The notes under the pieces are model-generated. The model worked only from the letters and a program-made list of their open reading frames with translations. It was not told the DNA's origin and made no database searches. From Pseudomonas viridiflava (GTDB taxonomy: Bacteria; Pseudomonadota; Gammaproteobacteria; Pseudomonadales; Pseudomonadaceae), in assembly GCF_900580675.1 (NCBI RefSeq), contig NZ_UTBG01000186.1, positions 186,001 through 250,000 of the forward strand: DNA of 64,000 nucleotides, in the 5' to 3' direction. Position 1 is the first letter of the stretch. Each line of letters starts with the position of its first letter. The translations under genes and the position numbers were made by a program. Of this stretch, positions 7,782-15,021 are shown in pieces.

Positions 7782-9191
7782 TTAGTAGCGGTAAGCGTGC
7801 GGCTTGAACGGACCTTCGACAGTCACGCCGATGTAGTCGGCCTGGGTCTTGGTCAGTTGAGTCACAACGCCGCCGAAGCCGCGGACCATTTCCAGGGCCA
7901 CTTCTTCGTCGAGTTTCTTCGGCAATACTTCCACGGTCAGGCGCTCGGCTTTCTGGGCTGGCGACAAGTCGGCGTATTTCTGGCCGAACAGGAAGATCTG
8001 CGCCAGTACCTGGTTGGCGAACGAGCCATCCATGATGCGGCTTGGGTGGCCAGTGGCGTTACCCAGGTTAACCAGACGGCCTTCAGCCAGCAGGATCAGG
8101 TAGTCGTCGTTCTGCGGATCAAAGGTGCCAGCGCCGGTACGGTGAACCTTGTGTACCTGTGGCTTCACTTCTTCCCATGCCCAGTTCTTGCGCATGAAAG
8201 CGGTGTCGATTTCGTTGTCGAAGTGACCGATGTTGCAGACAACAGCGCGTTTCTTCAGGGCTTTGAGCATGTTTGCGTCGCAAACATTCACGTTACCGGT
8301 GGTGGTCACGATCAGGTCGATCTTGCCCAGCAGGGCCTTGTCGATGCTGGCTTCGGTTCCGTCGTTCTGGCCGTCGATGAACGGCGAAACCACTTCGAAA
8401 CCGTCCATGCAGGCTTGCATGGCGCAGATCGGGTCAACTTCGGAAACTTTAACGATCATGCCTTCCTGGCGCAGGGACTGGGACGAACCCTTGCCCACGT
8501 CACCGTAGCCGATCACCAGGGCTTGCTTGCCCGACAGCAGGTGGTCGGTGCCGCGCTTGATCGCATCGTTCAGGCTGTGACGGCAGCCGTACTTGTTGTC
8601 GTTCTTGCTCTTGGTCACCGAGTCATTGACGTTGATGGCCGGGATTTTCAGCTCGCCCTTGGCCAGCATGTCCAGCAGGCGGTGCACGCCGGTGGTGGTT
8701 TCTTCGGTCACGCCGTGGACGCGGTCGAGGATTTGCGGGTATTTCTTGTGCAGCAGCTCGGTCAGGTCGCCGCCGTCGTCGAGGATCATGTTGGCGTCCC
8801 ATGGCTTGCCATCTTTCAGGATGGTTTGCTCCAGGCACCACTCGTACTCTTCTTCTGTCTCGCCTTTCCAGGCGTAAACAGCGATGCCGGCAGCAGCGAT
8901 AGCAGCGGCGGCCTGGTCTTGAGTCGAGAAGATGTTGCAGGAAGACCAACGCACTTCGGCACCCAGGGCAACCAGGGTTTCGATCAGCACGGCAGTCTGG
9001 ATGGTCATGTGGATGCAGCCGAGGATCTTCGCGCCTTTGAGCGGCTGCTCAGCGGCGTACTTGCGGCGCAGACCCATCAGGGCTGGCATTTCGGATTCGG
9101 CGATAAAGGTTTCGCGACGGCCCCAGGCAGCGAGGGACATGTCGGCGACTTTGTAGTCGGTGAAATCTGCAGGCGTAATTACAGCGCTCAT
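7782..9191 (-). CDS. ahcY: adenosylhomocysteinase (SAH hydrolase)
   Basis: 469 aa from the ATG at 9191 (MSAVITPADFTDYKVADMSL; GGAGG-like SD just upstream). A start 28 codons earlier would lie inside the riboswitch and is rejected. The enzyme splits SAH to adenosine and homocysteine with bound NAD. Motifs: HMTIQTAVLIETL, DDGGDLTELLH, NVNDSVTKSKNDNKYG (catalytic Lys/Asp and His region), GYGDVGKGSSQSLR (NAD-binding) and the C-terminal KPHAYRY, whose Lys/Tyr complete the NAD site of the partner subunit. The insert of about 40 residues after the substrate domain is typical of the bacterial long form. First gene of the ahcY-metF unit. Confidence 0.97.
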   Translation of the reverse strand: MSAVITPADFTDYKVADMSLAAWGRRETFIAESEMPALMGLRRKYAAEQPLKGAKILGCIHMTIQTAVLIETLVALGAEVRWSSCNIFSTQDQAAAAIAAAGIAVYAWKGETEEEYEWCLEQTILKDGKPWDANMILDDGGDLTELLHKKYPQILDRVHGVTEETTTGVHRLLDMLAKGELKIPAINVNDSVTKSKNDNKYGCRHSLNDAIKRGTDHLLSGKQALVIGYGDVGKGSSQSLRQEGMIVKVSEVDPICAMQACMDGFEVVSPFIDGQNDGTEASIDKALLGKIDLIVTTTGNVNVCDANMLKALKKRAVVCNIGHFDNEIDTAFMRKNWAWEEVKPQVHKVHRTGAGTFDPQNDDYLILLAEGRLVNLGNATGHPSRIMDGSFANQVLAQIFLFGQKYADLSPAQKAERLTVEVLPKKLDEEVALEMVRGFGGVVTQLTKTQADYIGVTVEGPFKPHAYRY

Positions 9192-9200
9192 GAAGAGCCT

Positions 9201-9221
9201 CCATTCGTAGTGTGCGAATGG
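9201..9221 (-). promoter_or_regulatory. hairpin between riboswitch and ahcY SD
   Basis: Minus-strand CCATTCG / CGAATGG, 7 bp with a 7-base loop, sits immediately before the AGGCTCTTC-ATG of ahcY and touches the riboswitch pseudoknot strand (9220-9225). Forming the pseudoknot and this hairpin together leaves the SD single-stranded; it is probably part of the expression platform. Upstream of the riboswitch, 9320-9516 holds the ahcY promoter and the thioesterase leader; I could not assign boxes with confidence. Confidence 0.55.
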
Positions 9222-9318
9222 GCGCCGTTGTGCGTTTAGTATCCGGCCGGGTAAGCAGGCCAGACAACGCCCCATCCGAGCCTGACAGGTTGAACCTGCT
9301 GCAGCGCCCCTCGGACAG
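9220..9318 (-). ncRNA. SAH riboswitch
   Basis: Read on the minus strand, the core is CCGAGGGGCGCTGCAGC ... GTCAGGCTCGG, the conserved pattern of the S-adenosylhomocysteine riboswitch. Stem P1 is UCCGAG (from 9310-9315) with CUCGGA (9275-9280); an inner hairpin is AGGTtcaACCT (9287-9296). The GGGCGC of the core (9305-9310) can pair with GCGCCC at 9220-9225, giving the pseudoknot of this class. It directly precedes ahcY. The class is known to turn expression on when SAH binds. Confidence 0.93.
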
Positions 9319-9516
9319 GTGGCGGGAGAACGGTATCAACTGAAGATGACCGTTTTGAAGCGGTGGCGATTATAGCTGTGTGCGCCCGACTTCCCAAGCC
9401 TTTCTGTCGGCCATATGAAGATCGCTCATGGGCTTGATAGGCAATGGCTCATAGAGCTTGGGCCGATGCTCTGCCATGATGTTGCCCATCATTTCGCAAG
9501 ACGCTTTGGAGTGACC

Positions 9517-9921
9517 ATGAACTTCCACACCCGCAAATGGGTAAAACCCGAAGACCTCAACCCCAACGGCACCCTGTTCGGTGGCAGCCTGCTGCGCTGG
9601 ATCGACGAAGAAGCGGCGATCTACGCGATTGTGCAACTGGGCAACCAGCGCGTGGTGACCAAGTACATCTCCGAAATCAACTTTGTCAGCGCCTCGCGCC
9701 AGGGCGACATCATCGAGCTGGGCATCACGGCCACCGAGTTCGGCCGCACCTCGATCACCCTGACTTGCGAAGTTCGCAACAAGATCACCCGCAAGAGCAT
9801 CCTGACTGTGGAAAAAATGGTCTTCGTCAACCTCGGCGAGGACGGCCTGCCGGCGCCGCACGGGCGTACCGAGATCAAGTACGTGAAAGATCAGTTCCAG
9901 GAAGACGGCATCAGCGAATAA
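9517..9921 (+). CDS. acyl-CoA thioesterase, hotdog fold (YciA-like)
   Basis: 134 aa from the ATG at 9517, which has GGAG seven bases upstream; an in-frame ATG at 9415 would add 34 residues absent from the family. The hotdog-fold signature is NPNGTLFGGSLLRWIDEEAAIYA, where the Asp of WIDEE is the likely catalytic residue, and NFVSASRQGDIIEL forms the next strand. YciA-type enzymes hydrolyse a range of acyl-CoAs in the cytosol. Divergent from ahcY. Confidence 0.87.
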   Translation: MNFHTRKWVKPEDLNPNGTLFGGSLLRWIDEEAAIYAIVQLGNQRVVTKYISEINFVSASRQGDIIELGITATEFGRTSITLTCEVRNKITRKSILTVEKMVFVNLGEDGLPAPHGRTEIKYVKDQFQEDGISE

Positions 9922-9962
9922 TCCTGCAACGGGCCAGTGAACGCTCTTGATGGGCGACAGGT

Positions 9963-9995
9963 CGTACCTGAACAACACCCCCCCGTTCAGGTACG
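9963..9995 (+). promoter_or_regulatory. perfect hairpin covering the SD of the FNT gene
   Basis: CGTACCTGAAC (9963-9973) and GTTCAGGTACG (9985-9995) are perfectly complementary over 11 bp with an 11-base C-rich loop. The stem ends three bases before the ATG at 9999, and the only SD-like bases (AGG, 9989-9991) lie inside the 3' arm. No T-tract follows, so it is not a terminator of the thioesterase gene. Confidence 0.7.
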
Positions 9996-9998
9996 CCC

Positions 9999-10886
9999 AT
10001 GGCCACGCAAGAAGACGGCAAGACCCCAAACTTGTCGCAGGAAGAGCAACACGACGTCGACAAGAACCAGCCGCCCCGCGCGGCGGTGCTGCATGAAATC
10101 ATCCGTACCCAGGGCGACCAGGAATTGGAACGCAATGTGGCGGCCTTGTGGTGGTCGGCGCTGGCTGCCGGCCTGACCATGGGCCTGTCACTGATGGGCA
10201 TGGGGCTGCTCAATTCACGCCTCCCGGACGGCGAGGGCTTCAAGGTCATCGCCAGCTTCGGCTACTGCGCAGGCTTTCTCGCGGTCATCCTGGCGCGCCA
10301 GCAACTGTTCACCGAAAACACCCTGACCGCCGTGCTGCCGGTCATGAGCAAGCCAACCCTGGCCAATGCCGGGCGCCTGTTGCGCTTGTGGTCGGTGGTG
10401 CTGGTGGGCAACCTGTGCGGCACCTTGCTGGTGGCCTACGTGATGCTGCACCTGCCGATTTTCGATACCAAGACCGACATGGCCTTTCTCGAAATCGGCC
10501 GCAAGGTCATGGAAAACGACCCCGGTCAGATGTTTGCCAAGGGCATTATTTCCGGCTGGATGATTGCGACCATGGTGTGGATGATCCCGTCCATGGAAAG
10601 CGCGAAGATGTTCATCATCATCCTGATCACTTACCTGATGGCGCTGGGCGACTTCACCCACATCGTGGTCGGTTCGGCGGAAGTGTCGTACCTGGTGTTT
10701 GCCGGCGAGCTGCCGTGGGAGGACTTCTGGCTGGTGTTCGCCGGCCCGACCCTGGCGGGCAACATCATCGGCGGCAGTTTTATCTTCGCCTTGATCAGCC
10801 ACGCGCAGATCCGCAGCGAAAGCAGCCTGCCGGGTGGCAAGGCTGCGGACCCGAGGCATCCGCAGCAGATCAACAAGGGTCAGTGA
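9999..10886 (+). CDS. formate/nitrite transporter (FNT) family membrane protein, YfdC-like
   Basis: 295 aa. A hydrophilic N-terminal part of about 45 residues is followed by six hydrophobic segments, as in the FNT family of pentameric anion channels: WWSALAAGLTMGLSLMGMGLL, GYCAGFLAVILARQQLFTENTLTAVLPV, LWSVVLVGNLCGTLLVAYV, KGIISGWMIATMVWM, IIILITYLMALGDFTHIVVGSAEVSYL and FWLVFAGPTLAGNIIGGSFIFALI. The FTENTLTAVLPV and FTHIVVGSAE stretches are the broken-helix slots that form the pore. It resembles the E. coli YfdC branch rather than FocA or NirC; substrate unknown. Its start codon is next to a strong hairpin. The gene converges on and overlaps the antiporter gene by 7 bases. Confidence 0.85.
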   Translation: MATQEDGKTPNLSQEEQHDVDKNQPPRAAVLHEIIRTQGDQELERNVAALWWSALAAGLTMGLSLMGMGLLNSRLPDGEGFKVIASFGYCAGFLAVILARQQLFTENTLTAVLPVMSKPTLANAGRLLRLWSVVLVGNLCGTLLVAYVMLHLPIFDTKTDMAFLEIGRKVMENDPGQMFAKGIISGWMIATMVWMIPSMESAKMFIIILITYLMALGDFTHIVVGSAEVSYLVFAGELPWEDFWLVFAGPTLAGNIIGGSFIFALISHAQIRSESSLPGGKAADPRHPQQINKGQ

Positions 10887-12139
10887 TGCTCGGGCGTGGC
10901 CTGGGGTTCGTCCCGGGTCACGCGCTTGACCAGCTTGCCGATGCTCAAGCCCTGCAACAGGATCGACGACAACACCACGATGTAGGTGATGCTGAGTAGC
11001 AAGTCGCGCTCAGGGCCCAGCGGCAGGGCCAATGCCAGCGCCACCGAAACCCCGCCGCGCAAGCCGCCCCAGGTCAGGATGCGGATAGTGCCGCGCGGCA
11101 CACTGCGCCAGCGACGCAGCAGCAGGATCGCCGGAGCAACCGTCAGCAAGCGTGACAGCAGGATCGCCACCGCCAGCAAACTGGCCGCGAACACATGCAG
11201 CCAGTTGAACGGCAACAGCAGCAGCTCCATACCGATCAGCGCAAAGAGCAGAGCGTTGAGCATGTCATCGAGCAACTCCCAGAAACCGTCCAGGTAGCGA
11301 CGGGTCATGTCGTTCATCGCCAGCTTGCGCCCCAGGTTGCCGATGATCAGCCCGGCCACCACCATCGCAATCGGCGCGGACACGTGCAGTTCAGTGGCCA
11401 TCGCCGAGCCGCCGATTACCAGCGCCAAAGTCAGCATCACTTCGATCTGATGCTGCTCGATGCTCTTGATCATCAGGTACACCAGGTAGCCGATCAACGC
11501 GCCGAACACCACGCCGCCGATAGCTTCATGGGCGAACAGCATGGCAGTGGCGCCTACGGTGGGCGTTTCACCCAGTTGCGCGATCCCCAGCAGAACCGTA
11601 AACACCACCACCGCGGTGCCGTCGTTGAACAGCGATTCGCCGACGATCGTGGTTTTCAGCGGTTTGGAGGCGTTGGCCGTGCGCAGCACGCCCAGCACCG
11701 CAATCGGGTCGGTGGGCGAAATCAGCGCGCCGAACAGCAGGCAGTAGAGGAAGCTCACGTGCCAGCCAAACAGGGCGAAGATGTAGTACGCCAGGCTGCC
11801 GATCACCACGGTGGCGATCAACACACCAAATGTTGCCAGCAGGCCGATGGGCCAGCGATAGCTGCGCAGGTCGTTGAGGTTGACGTGCAAGGCGCCGGCG
11901 AACAGCAGGAACGAGAGCATCCAGTTCATCAGCAAGTCGCCGAAGTCGATCTGGCCGATCAGTTGCTGGATACGTTCCTCGAGGCCTGGGTAGCCGAGCA
12001 CACTCAGGCCTTGCAGGATCAGCGAAAACAGCAGGGCCGTGACCATCACGCCGATGGTGGGCGGCAGGCCGATAAAACGGAAATTCACATAGGTGAGCAG
12101 GGTAGTGAGGCAAATGAAGGCGGCGACAAGTTCAAGCAT
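10880..12139 (-). CDS. sodium/proton antiporter, CPA1 (NhaP-type)
   Basis: 419 aa from the ATG at 12139 (AAGGA upstream; MLELVAAFICLTTLLTYVNFRF). About 12 hydrophobic segments. Typical CPA1 motifs: SFLLFAGALHVNLNDL, FGALISPTDPIAVLGVLRTANASK with the ion-binding Asp in SPTDPIA, VVGESLFNDGTAVVVFTVLLG with the ND pair, and LTWGGLRGGVSVALALALP. The NhaP-type members exchange cytosolic Na+ or K+ for H+ across the inner membrane. The large C-terminal cytoplasmic domain seen in eukaryotic NHE proteins is absent. Monocistronic by spacing. Confidence 0.9.
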   Translation of the reverse strand: MLELVAAFICLTTLLTYVNFRFIGLPPTIGVMVTALLFSLILQGLSVLGYPGLEERIQQLIGQIDFGDLLMNWMLSFLLFAGALHVNLNDLRSYRWPIGLLATFGVLIATVVIGSLAYYIFALFGWHVSFLYCLLFGALISPTDPIAVLGVLRTANASKPLKTTIVGESLFNDGTAVVVFTVLLGIAQLGETPTVGATAMLFAHEAIGGVVFGALIGYLVYLMIKSIEQHQIEVMLTLALVIGGSAMATELHVSAPIAMVVAGLIIGNLGRKLAMNDMTRRYLDGFWELLDDMLNALLFALIGMELLLLPFNWLHVFAASLLAVAILLSRLLTVAPAILLLRRWRSVPRGTIRILTWGGLRGGVSVALALALPLGPERDLLLSITYIVVLSSILLQGLSIGKLVKRVTRDEPQATPEHH

Positions 12140-12332
12140 CCGGGGTCCTTGGAAGTTGGGTGAGGGTGGGTTAATGGAGGGATGGACCGCAGTGGCAGCA
12201 TGATGTTGCACGGCGCGATAGAACCTTTCGGTACGCGGCGCGCTCATAGCCGTGAGTGCGGCCTGGTATTTTTAGTGCTAAAACTCTAATTTCTGCGTCA
12301 AACCAAAAAACAAACTACAAAAGGAATCAGTG

Positions 12333-12719
12333 ATGACGGCGGCCTTCTGGTGTGTATTGATCGCAATTTTTCTGCCTTACCTGTGCACGGGAGTCGCCAA
12401 GTTCAGCGGCGGTAAATTCGGGCCGCGGCAGAACCATGACCCGCGCGCGTTCCTGGACACCCTTGACGGGTTTGCCAAGCGTGCCCACAGCGCACAACTC
12501 AACGGCTTTGAAGTTACCCCGGCCTTTGCCGCGGCGGTGATTGTTGCCCACTTGGCCGGCACGGCTTCGCTGGTGACCATCAATGTACTGGCCGTGTTGT
12601 TCATCACCAGCCGCCTGCTGTACATCATTTGCTACCTGGCCGACTGGGCGATGCTGCGTTCGCTGGTGTGGGCGGTGGGCATGGCATTGATTGCGAGCTT
12701 CTTCTTTGTCTCGATCTGA
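12333..12719 (+). CDS. MAPEG family membrane protein
   Basis: 128 aa with four hydrophobic segments (about residues 4-22, 58-80, 82-104 and 108-126). The patterns GKFGPRQNHDPRAFL, the loop AKRAHSAQLNGFEVTPAFAAAVI and the RLLYIICYLADW segment fit MAPEG proteins, relatives of microsomal glutathione transferases and leukotriene synthases. Bacterial members are poorly characterised. The ATG at 12333 is preferred over the GTG directly before it because AAGGA is then eight bases away. Confidence 0.82.
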   Translation: MTAAFWCVLIAIFLPYLCTGVAKFSGGKFGPRQNHDPRAFLDTLDGFAKRAHSAQLNGFEVTPAFAAAVIVAHLAGTASLVTINVLAVLFITSRLLYIICYLADWAMLRSLVWAVGMALIASFFFVSI

Positions 12720-12731
12720 CGTTTGACGCAA

Positions 12732-12766
12732 ATCCCCTGTGGGAGCAAGCCGCTCCCACAGGGGAT
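12732..12766. repeat. short REP palindrome / terminator-like hairpin
   Basis: Perfect 15-bp arms ATCCCCTGTGGGAGC and its complement around AAGCC. Lies between the convergent MAPEG and mltA genes; with TTT following it could also stop transcription. Confidence 0.75.
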
Positions 12767-12778
12767 CTTTGGCGTCTG

Positions 12779-13972
12779 TCAGGTCCCGGTAGGCGCATCC
12801 GGCACTTGGGGCAACGCGGCGCCCTTGGGCCACAACATCCAGATCTGCCCCTGCTGCTTCATATTCCCGGCCAACTCACCTGCCGCATCACCGGTGCCCC
12901 AGAACAAGTCCGCACGCACTTCGCCGGTGATCGCACCGCCGGTGTCCTGCGCCGCTACCGGCCGGGCGATCGGCGAGCCATCGGGCTTGGTGGTGGACAG
13001 CCATAACAGGCTGCCCAGCGGAATCACCTTGCGGTCCACCGCCACGCTGTAACCGGCGGTCAATGGCACGTTCAGCGAGCCGCGCGGGCCTTCATTGCTG
13101 TCGGGGCGAGCGCTGAAGAACACATAGCTGGGGTTGCTCGCCAGCAATTCCGGGATGCGTTGCGGGTTGGCCTTGGCCCAGGCGCTGATCGCGCCCATGG
13201 TCACGTCTTCCTTTTTCAACTCGCCTTGCTCCACCAGCCAGCGGCCGATGGGACGGTAGGGGTAGCCATTCTGGTCGCCATAGCCGACACGCAGCTGGCG
13301 GCCACCAGCCAGTTGAATCCGCCCTGAACCCTGGATCTGCAGGAACTGCAGGTCCATCGGGTTGGTCAGCCAGGCAATCGGCTTGGCGGTGGAGCCCTTG
13401 CCGTTGATGGTGCTCGCGTCGTCATACGGCTTGAGCACACGCCCTTCCAGGCGACCACGCAGGCGCTTGCCCTTGAGTTCGGGGTAGATGCTTTCCAGGT
13501 TGACGATAATCATGTCATCCGGCACACCGTACACCGGCACATTGGCCTTGGCGGTTTTGGTCAGACTGCCGGGGTAGACCGGTTCGTAGTAGCCGGTGAT
13601 CAAGCCGTTGGGCGTGTCATCCGCCGAGCGCAAGCCGAAGACGTCCAGGCGCTCTTTAAGAAAACCGCGCACGGCCACTGCATTGGCCGGTACCGTGGCC
13701 GCCGCCGCGCAAGTCGCACCCCATATCGGGTCAGCCTTGAGGCGTTGGCAGGCGCTGCGCCAGGATTCAAACCCGGCCAGCAGGTCGCTGTCGGACACGG
13801 CCGGCAAGGCTTCCCACGGCGCATTCACATAAGTGGCAACGGCGTGGGGTTTGGCGGGCTCTGGTGGGGACGCCACTTTGCCGGCATCTTTGCCGCCGTC
13901 GCAACCGGCCATCAGCGCGATTATCGACAGAGCCCACGCAAGGCGGCTCCAGGGTCTAACAAGGGTATTCAT
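12779..13972 (-). CDS. mltA: membrane-bound lytic murein transglycosylase A
   Basis: 397 aa from the ATG at 13972 (AGGAATTACGTGC upstream). Starts with a lipoprotein signal whose lipobox LMAGC places the lipidated Cys near residue 24, so the enzyme should sit on the inner face of the outer membrane. The MltA domain shows LITGYYEPVYPGS, DLQFLQIQGSGRIQL and NPSYVFF; the C-terminal 3D domain shows PLGSLLWL and AAQDTGGAITGEVRADLFWG, which holds the catalytic Asp. It cleaves the glycan strand of peptidoglycan, leaving 1,6-anhydromuramic ends. Divergent from the cytochrome gene with a 21-bp palindrome between. Confidence 0.95.
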   Translation of the reverse strand: MNTLVRPWSRLAWALSIIALMAGCDGGKDAGKVASPPEPAKPHAVATYVNAPWEALPAVSDSDLLAGFESWRSACQRLKADPIWGATCAAAATVPANAVAVRGFLKERLDVFGLRSADDTPNGLITGYYEPVYPGSLTKTAKANVPVYGVPDDMIIVNLESIYPELKGKRLRGRLEGRVLKPYDDASTINGKGSTAKPIAWLTNPMDLQFLQIQGSGRIQLAGGRQLRVGYGDQNGYPYRPIGRWLVEQGELKKEDVTMGAISAWAKANPQRIPELLASNPSYVFFSARPDSNEGPRGSLNVPLTAGYSVAVDRKVIPLGSLLWLSTTKPDGSPIARPVAAQDTGGAITGEVRADLFWGTGDAAGELAGNMKQQGQIWMLWPKGAALPQVPDAPTGT

Positions 13973-14019
13973 GCACGTAATTCCTGAAGCGATTGCCCGC
14001 ACTTAAACGCGTTCGGGCA

Positions 14020-14040
14020 ACCCCTATTATTAATAGGGGT
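14020..14040. promoter_or_regulatory. 21-bp perfect palindrome in a divergent promoter region
   Basis: Ten-base arms ACCCCTATTA and TAATAGGGGT around a single T, 48 bp upstream of the mltA start and 61 bp upstream of the cytochrome start. It is AT-rich in the centre and could be an operator or overlapping -10 boxes. Confidence 0.5.
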
Positions 14041-14100
14041 ATTGGTCTTTGCGAGCGGGGCGACGATACTGGCCGCCGTTTCCCGTGATCCTGAAGCCAA

Positions 14101-14550
14101 ATGACGTTAAAAAAGCTGACCATTGTATTGCTGGCCTGTCTGAGCCTGTCCGCCTGTGGCGGTGTCGATCCGAATTCCCCGTTGGGCCAGCGCAAGGCGA
14201 TTTTCAAGCAAATGCTCAAGACCGGCGAAGACCTGGGCGGCATGTTGCGTGGGCGCATCCCGTTCGACGGTGCGAAGTTCGCTGAAGGCGCGACCAGGCT
14301 TGATGCCCTGTCCCATGAGCCGTGGAAGCATTTTCCGAGTGTGCGCGAAGAGGATCACACCAGCGCCAAGGACGATGTCTGGCAACAACAGGCACGCTTC
14401 CAGGAACTGTCCCGCAGCCTTGAGGCGGCCACCGGTGAATTGGTGATCGCCAGCCAGGTCCAGCCTTACAAAGCCAGCAACCTGGGACCTGCGGTGCAGA
14501 AAGTCGAAGACGCCTGCAGCGCCTGCCATAAGCAGTTTCGCGACCACTGA
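14101..14550 (+). CDS. cytochrome c'-like lipoprotein
   Basis: 149 aa with a lipoprotein signal: MTLKKLTIVLLACLSLSACGG, lipidated Cys at 19. The mature protein is predicted all-helical and ends with CSACHKQFRDH, a single CxxCH heme-attachment site ten residues from the C-terminus. That arrangement is typical of the cytochrome c' four-helix bundle. Such proteins bind heme with an open distal site and often handle NO or act in periplasmic electron transfer. The lipid anchor is less common in the family. Divergent from mltA. Confidence 0.82.
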   Translation: MTLKKLTIVLLACLSLSACGGVDPNSPLGQRKAIFKQMLKTGEDLGGMLRGRIPFDGAKFAEGATRLDALSHEPWKHFPSVREEDHTSAKDDVWQQQARFQELSRSLEAATGELVIASQVQPYKASNLGPAVQKVEDACSACHKQFRDH

Positions 14551-14555
14551 CCGGC

Positions 14556-14951
14556 TTACTGGTCGAGTTCTTCCACCGCGTCCTGCAGCTCTTTGCGCGA
14601 CTGGGCGAGCTTGTCCTTACGTTTGTTGATCTTGTCCGCGTCGCCCTTTTTCATCGCTTTGTCGAGGTCGGCCTGACGGCGGCTGACTTCGTGCTTGGCG
14701 TCGAGCACCTTGTTTTCGCGCTCCTTCTTCAGTGACGCGTCGGTGCAGTTGGCGGTGACTTCGCTGAGGGCTTTTTCCAGTCCGGCTTGTTGCGCGCTAT
14801 TGCCATGGGCCTTGGCCTGTTCGATCTGGGTGCTGATGGCCTGGCGCTTGGCGGCGCAGCCGGTGAGTGGCGCGGCTTCTTCGGCGGCCAGCAACGGTGT
14901 GGCCATGAAGCTTGCGACAGTCAGCAAGGCAAAAGGGGCGAGAAATTTCAT
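14556..14951 (-). CDS. secreted DUF1090 family protein (YqjC-like)
   Basis: 131 aa from the ATG at 14951 (GGAGTGCC upstream). Signal peptide MKFLAPFALLTVASFMATPLLA, then a helical mature part: LTGCAAKRQAISTQIEQAKAHGNSAQQAGLEKAL, CTDASLKKERENKV and a heptad-like charged stretch HEVSRRQADLDKAMKKGDADKINKRKDKLAQS. These match DUF1090, a family of small periplasmic proteins of unknown role. Convergent with the cytochrome gene, five bases between stops. Confidence 0.82.
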   Translation of the reverse strand: MKFLAPFALLTVASFMATPLLAAEEAAPLTGCAAKRQAISTQIEQAKAHGNSAQQAGLEKALSEVTANCTDASLKKERENKVLDAKHEVSRRQADLDKAMKKGDADKINKRKDKLAQSRKELQDAVEELDQ

Positions 14952-15021
14952 AAGGCACTCCAAGGTAGCAATCAGATGGCAGGGTGAATTCTGCCGCGGT
15001 TCAAAGGTGGTTGGGCCAGGT

